Source of the DNA: an uncultured Sphingobium sp.
Lineage (GTDB): Bacteria; Pseudomonadota; Alphaproteobacteria; Sphingomonadales; Sphingomonadaceae
Assembly (NCBI GenBank): GCA_946885845.1
Contig: CAMPHJ010000020.1
Coordinates: 1-34,598 of the forward strand
DNA length: 34,598 nucleotides
Direction: 5' to 3'
Made by a program: the position numbers and the translations under genes. Below, piece by piece: positions 31,953 to 34,598 of the stretch; the first letter of the stretch is position 1; each line of letters opens with the position of its first letter. A model generated the notes under the pieces. That model searched no databases and was not told where the DNA came from. It worked only from the letters and a program-made list of their open reading frames with translations.

Positions 31953-32417
31953 TCAGTCTGCGGCTTCTGCCCGTTTCAGCTCGGCGGGTTTGCGCTTGGC
32001 AAAGATTTCCGCAAGCCGTGTTTCCTCTTCCGCTGTCAATTCTTCAGCGGCATTGGGAAACATTTCCTCCTCCTCTTCCTCGATATGATGGAGGTAGCGC
32101 TTTTTCAGCTGGTCGAAGGTCTGCCGCCATTCTTCGCTGTTGAATTCCAACTCGTCCAGCTCTTCGAGATAATCGTCTATCTCCTTATGCTCGGATACGC
32201 TGTGCTGTGCATCTTCGCGCAGGTCCGGCCGGGCCAGCATGGTGGCGTAGAGCGTTTCTTCCTCAGCGGCGGCGTGGGCGGTCACTTCGACCTTGAACTG
32301 ATCGAACAGCTTTTCCAGGCGATCATGGTCATCCTTTGCATCAGCCATCTTGTCGAACAGCTGACGGTGGGCGTCGTGATCTTCCTTCAACCGGTCGAAA
32401 ATATTGGCATTCGCCAT
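31953..32417 (-). CDS. Hemerythrin-domain protein
   Basis: This is a four-helix HHE-domain protein of 154 residues, probably with a di-iron (or other metal) site that could bind O2, NO or sense redox state. Metal-ligand candidates are H14/H17, H48 with E52, H72/H77, and H110/H111 with E115, in the family spacing. The C-terminal half is very acidic (HHIEEEEEEMFPNAAEEL) and ends in a basic tail. The start ATG 32417 has AGAGGAGC upstream. Its stop is five bases from the UdgX start, so both are surely made from one mRNA, which ties an oxygen or iron sensor to a DNA-damage protein. Confidence 0.88.
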   Translation of the reverse strand: MANANIFDRLKEDHDAHRQLFDKMADAKDDHDRLEKLFDQFKVEVTAHAAAEEETLYATMLARPDLREDAQHSVSEHKEIDDYLEELDELEFNSEEWRQTFDQLKKRYLHHIEEEEEEMFPNAAEELTAEEETRLAEIFAKRKPAELKRAEAAD

Positions 32418-32478
32418 GGCATGCTCCTCTGTCTTGCAGGGGGCATAACGAAGCGTCGCGGGCTTTGTGTCCGCTCGA

Positions 32479-32853
32479 TCAACCGAACAGAAAACGGAAA
32501 ATGACGGCTATCGGTATCCACAGAAAGCTGCTGGCGATGCTCACCATCCAAAGCTGCGCCGCGTCACGGCGAAACCGGACATCCAGGCCGCGCGTGGACA
32601 AACCGCTTGAATCCAGCAGTTCCCAACGCCGTTCCAGCCCGCGAGCCGCGATGGCGAAGGCGCCAATGGCGACGATGATGCCCAGGTGGAGGACGAGCGA
32701 TCCGCCCATTTTGGCAACGATGAAAATCTGAAGCAGGCAGAAAGTGACGAGCGCGGCTGCCAGATGCGAACTCATGCGCTTTGCATATCCCGACGCCTGC
32801 GCTTCCGCCGAATGTCCCTTGACCAGCTGTCCTTTAAACAGTGTTGCCACCAA
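32479..32853 (-). CDS. Small three-span membrane protein of unknown function
   Basis: This is a 124-residue protein I do not recognise. Membrane spans are near residues 29-47 (SHLAAALVTFCLLQIFIVA), 52-70 (SLVLHLGIIVAIGAFAIAA) and 100-122 (QLWMVSIASSFLWIPIAVI). A cytoplasm-sized loop, RGLERRWELLDSSGLSTRGL, lies between the second and third. The start may be TTG 32853 or GTG 32850; GGGAAGGG lies upstream of both. It stands between the radical SAM gene and the hemerythrin gene on the same strand, with gaps of 70 and 61 bases. Confidence 0.7.
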   Translation of the reverse strand: MVATLFKGQLVKGHSAEAQASGYAKRMSSHLAAALVTFCLLQIFIVAKMGGSLVLHLGIIVAIGAFAIAARGLERRWELLDSSGLSTRGLDVRFRRDAAQLWMVSIASSFLWIPIAVIFRFLFG

Positions 32854-32923
32854 TATCGCCCTTCCCCTGCTCCACGATCAGGAAACCATGGAATTCCGCT
32901 GTGATCAACGGCAAAATCGGGCT

Positions 32924-34174
32924 TCAGGCGAAAAGCTCAAATTGCTGTGGCGCCGGACCGAGTCTGGGGCGCAGATCGAGGCTGTCCGCCAGGCGAACAG
33001 GTCGCCAATCGCTCGCCACCAGAAAGGGGCGCAGCTTTTTGATGGAACTGGTGACGCGGGCGACATCGTCCAGCCGCAGGCGCCTGTGCCGTCGGCTCAT
33101 CAGGATGCGGTCCACGGCCTTCACGCCCAGTCCCGGAACGCGCAGCAACATCTCGCGCGGGGCGCGGTTCACATCGACGGGAAATATATCCCGATGCCTC
33201 AGCGCCCAGGCGAGCTTGGGATCGATGTCGAGCGGCAGGCATCCGCTGTCCGGGTCAGTCGCCCCATCCAGATCATCCGCTGAAAAGCCGTAGAAGCGCA
33301 TCATCCAGTCGGACTGGTAAAGCCGATGTTCGCGCAGCAGCGGTGGCCGCTTGAGCGGCAGGACGGTGCTGGGCGACGGGATTGGGGAAAAGGCGCTATA
33401 ATAGACACGGCGCAGGGCGTGCCGGTCATACAGCGATCGCGCCCGCCGGATGATCGCCCGGTCGTCCGCTCCATCGGCCCCGACGATCATCTGCGTTGAC
33501 TGACCTGCGGGCGCGAATCGGGGCGCGTGTCGATATTTGCGCCGTGCCTCCCCCATATCCTCCATGGAACTGCGCATGCCCGCCATTGCGCCCTCGATCC
33601 GGCCTGCGTCTTTTTCCGGGGCGAGCTGTTCCAGGCCCTGAGCCGTGGGCAATTCGACATTGATCGACAGGCGATCGGCATAAAGCCCCGCCTGGTGGAT
33701 CAGTTCCGGGTCGGCATCGGGAATGGTCTTCAGGTGAATATAGCCCCGGAAATCATGATCGTCGCGCAGGCTGCGAGCGACGCCTACCAATTGCTCCATC
33801 GTATAGTCGGACGAACGGATGATCCCGGACGACAGGAATAGCCCCTCGATATAGTTGCGGCGGTAGAAGCTGATCGTCAGATCCACGACTTCCCGGACGG
33901 TAAAGCGCGCCCGCCGCACGTTGCTGGACCGTCGGTTGATGCAATAATGGCAATCGAAAATGCAGCTGTTGGTCAACAGGATTTTCAACAGCGAGATGCA
34001 GCGCCCATCTGGCGCATATGCGTGGCAGATGCCCATCCCCTCCGTCGATCCCAGCCCTCCCTTGCGGCCGCTGGCGCTATCCCGCTTCTTTGTGCCCGAC
34101 GACGCGCAGGACGCATCATATTTTGCTGCATCGGCAAGGATTTCGAGTTTTTCGGTGACGGCAAGAGCTGGCAT
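32924..34174 (-). CDS. Putative DNA modification/repair radical SAM protein (TIGR03916)
   Basis: This 416-residue protein is of the radical SAM group predicted to act in DNA modification or repair. The [4Fe-4S]-SAM motif is C71-x3-C75-x2-C78 in NSCIFDCHYCINRRS. Upstream lie further conserved cysteines, C23 in KYDASCASSG and C50/C59 in GICHAYAPDGRC. The TIM-barrel core includes LSSGIIRSSDYTMEQLVGVA and APAGQSTQMIVGADGADDR. A helix-hairpin-helix DNA-binding unit is at about residues 342-372 (LLRVPGLGVKAVDRILMS). The family start EKLEILADAAKYDASCASS confirms ATG 34174. Such proteins commonly occur with DUF4130/UdgX proteins, as here. The reaction is unknown. Confidence 0.92.
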   Translation of the reverse strand: MPALAVTEKLEILADAAKYDASCASSGTKKRDSASGRKGGLGSTEGMGICHAYAPDGRCISLLKILLTNSCIFDCHYCINRRSSNVRRARFTVREVVDLTISFYRRNYIEGLFLSSGIIRSSDYTMEQLVGVARSLRDDHDFRGYIHLKTIPDADPELIHQAGLYADRLSINVELPTAQGLEQLAPEKDAGRIEGAMAGMRSSMEDMGEARRKYRHAPRFAPAGQSTQMIVGADGADDRAIIRRARSLYDRHALRRVYYSAFSPIPSPSTVLPLKRPPLLREHRLYQSDWMMRFYGFSADDLDGATDPDSGCLPLDIDPKLAWALRHRDIFPVDVNRAPREMLLRVPGLGVKAVDRILMSRRHRRLRLDDVARVTSSIKKLRPFLVASDWRPVRLADSLDLRPRLGPAPQQFELFA

Positions 34175-34176
34175 TA

Positions 34177-34191
34177 GTTCATGATATGTTC
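34177..34191 (-). promoter_or_regulatory. LexA (SOS) box at the radical SAM gene start
   Basis: GTTCATGATATGTTC is a perfect GTTC-N7-GTTC, the LexA site of alphaproteobacteria. It ends two bases before the ATG of the radical SAM gene. On the minus strand TATCAT inside the box could be the -10 element, which would place the transcription start at or next to the ATG; no Shine-Dalgarno is visible, so a leaderless mRNA is possible. By base composition alone about one such motif per strand pair is expected in a window this long, so it is the position that makes it convincing. Confidence 0.7.
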
Positions 34192-34320
34192 TTGCACCAC
34201 GCCTGTCTATGATCTGGATCGACTTTCCCGATATCGAGCCTATTATATTCAGCGGCGCAGGCCGTCGCGGTCATCGCGTTCCGGCGCAAGGTGCGCTGGC
34301 CCAAGGCTTTGGGGTTGAAC

Positions 34321-34394
34321 TGGGGCGACTCTGCTGATAGGGCGCGCCCCACAACGGCGTAGGGTGACCTGCGGCGACTCACGGCTTTTATATT
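34321..34394 (+). promoter_or_regulatory. Hairpin and possible promoter upstream of rpsU
   Basis: In the 290-nt gap before rpsU, TGGGGCG (34321-34327) can pair with CGCCCCA (34345-34351). TATATT at 34389-34394 would serve as a -10 element about 70 bases before the ATG, with only a poor -35 (GTGACC at 34364-34369). Nothing else is recognisable in this stretch apart from the LexA box at its left end. Confidence 0.25.
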
Positions 34395-34464
34395 CGGTGG
34401 GCCCGTCGGGAAGGGTTTTCTGTCCTGGCGAATTGCTCGTTTTCGACTGGAGTTTGACTGGCTT

Positions 34465-34598
34465 ATGCAAATCATCGTTCGCGACAATAATGTCGACCAG
34501 GCCCTGCGCGCGCTCAAGAAGAAGCTGCAGCGCGAGGGCGTGTATCGCGAGATGAAGCTGCGCCGTCACTACGAGAAGCCGTCGGAAAAGCGCGCCCG
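34465..34598 (+). CDS. rpsU: 30S ribosomal protein S21, 3'-truncated by the window edge
   Basis: S21 is the small basic protein near the mRNA exit platform of the 30S subunit. The 44 visible residues start [20 protein letters not shown] and continue [20 protein letters not shown], the family core; the usual length is about 68, so the basic C-terminus lies outside. The ATG at 34465 has a GGAG 12 bases upstream, a poor spacing. It is divergent from the LexA-boxed radical SAM gene. Confidence 0.93.
   Translation, partial: MQIIVRDNNVDQALRALKKKLQREGVYREMKLRRHYEKPSEKRA

Noticed and set aside
1..34598. CRISPR arrays, insertion sequences with transposases, prophage or toxin-antitoxin loci
   Set aside because: No regularly spaced repeats, transposase motifs, phage genes or recognisable toxin-antitoxin pairs were found.

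Overview
The window reads as a stretch of an alphaproteobacterial chromosome, most likely a sphingomonad (Sphingobium or Sphingomonas type). The evidence is a GC-rich sequence, a crtY-crtI-crtB carotenoid cluster, a GTTC-N7-GTTC (alphaproteobacterial) LexA-type box, a TTAA-N7-TTAA CtrA-type site, and REP-like palindromes of a kind common in this order. Both ends cut through genes: serA has lost its 5' part and rpsU its 3' part. Genus is an inference; no rRNA is present.

Layout. 1-5300: serA, a DUF559 nuclease gene framed by a 37-nt inverted repeat, hisZ, purA, a 60-residue HTH protein, a REP-like palindrome, and a flavin reductase. 5273-8646 (minus strand): two diverged dicarboxylate/amino-acid:cation symporters and pdxH. 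8768-12601 (plus strand): a tight run of a zinc-finger-less DnaJ, a YihY/BrkB membrane protein, fabI and aroC, followed by a 315-nt gene-free stretch holding a candidate structured small RNA with a strong terminator. 12917-18041: a serine hydrolase of the beta-lactamase fold, a small anchored protein, recQ, and a DUF442 phosphatase-like gene overlapping a YhiN/BaiN flavoprotein gene. 18064-19363 (minus): a dmeR-dmeF metal-efflux operon with its operator on the start region. 19426-23682 (plus): crtY, crtI, a LOG-family gene and crtB. 23839-25577 (minus): glnK-amtB behind a sigma-54 promoter. 25682-28224 (minus): DUF924, tldD, a zf-CHCC protein and tRNA-Val(UAC). 28310-34191 (minus): a winged-helix regulator, a D-amino-acid-transaminase-like enzyme, and a DNA-repair-like module. 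34465 onward: rpsU.

How genes work together. crtY/crtI/crtB cover phytoene synthesis, desaturation and beta-cyclisation; no crtE or crtZ lies in the window. GlnK and AmtB form the usual nitrogen-controlled ammonium uptake pair. DmeR represses DmeF until metal binds.

The least explained part is 30520-34191. A radical-SAM protein with a C-terminal helix-hairpin-helix is followed by a small membrane protein, a hemerythrin-domain protein and a DUF4130-UdgX fusion that keeps the uracil-DNA crosslinking loop. All four lie on one strand behind a perfect LexA-type box three bases from the first start codon. I read it as a candidate damage-inducible base-repair or base-modification module. The second item of note is the DUF559 unit at 1369-1793, which looks like a small mobile element built of a nuclease gene between REP-like inverted repeats.
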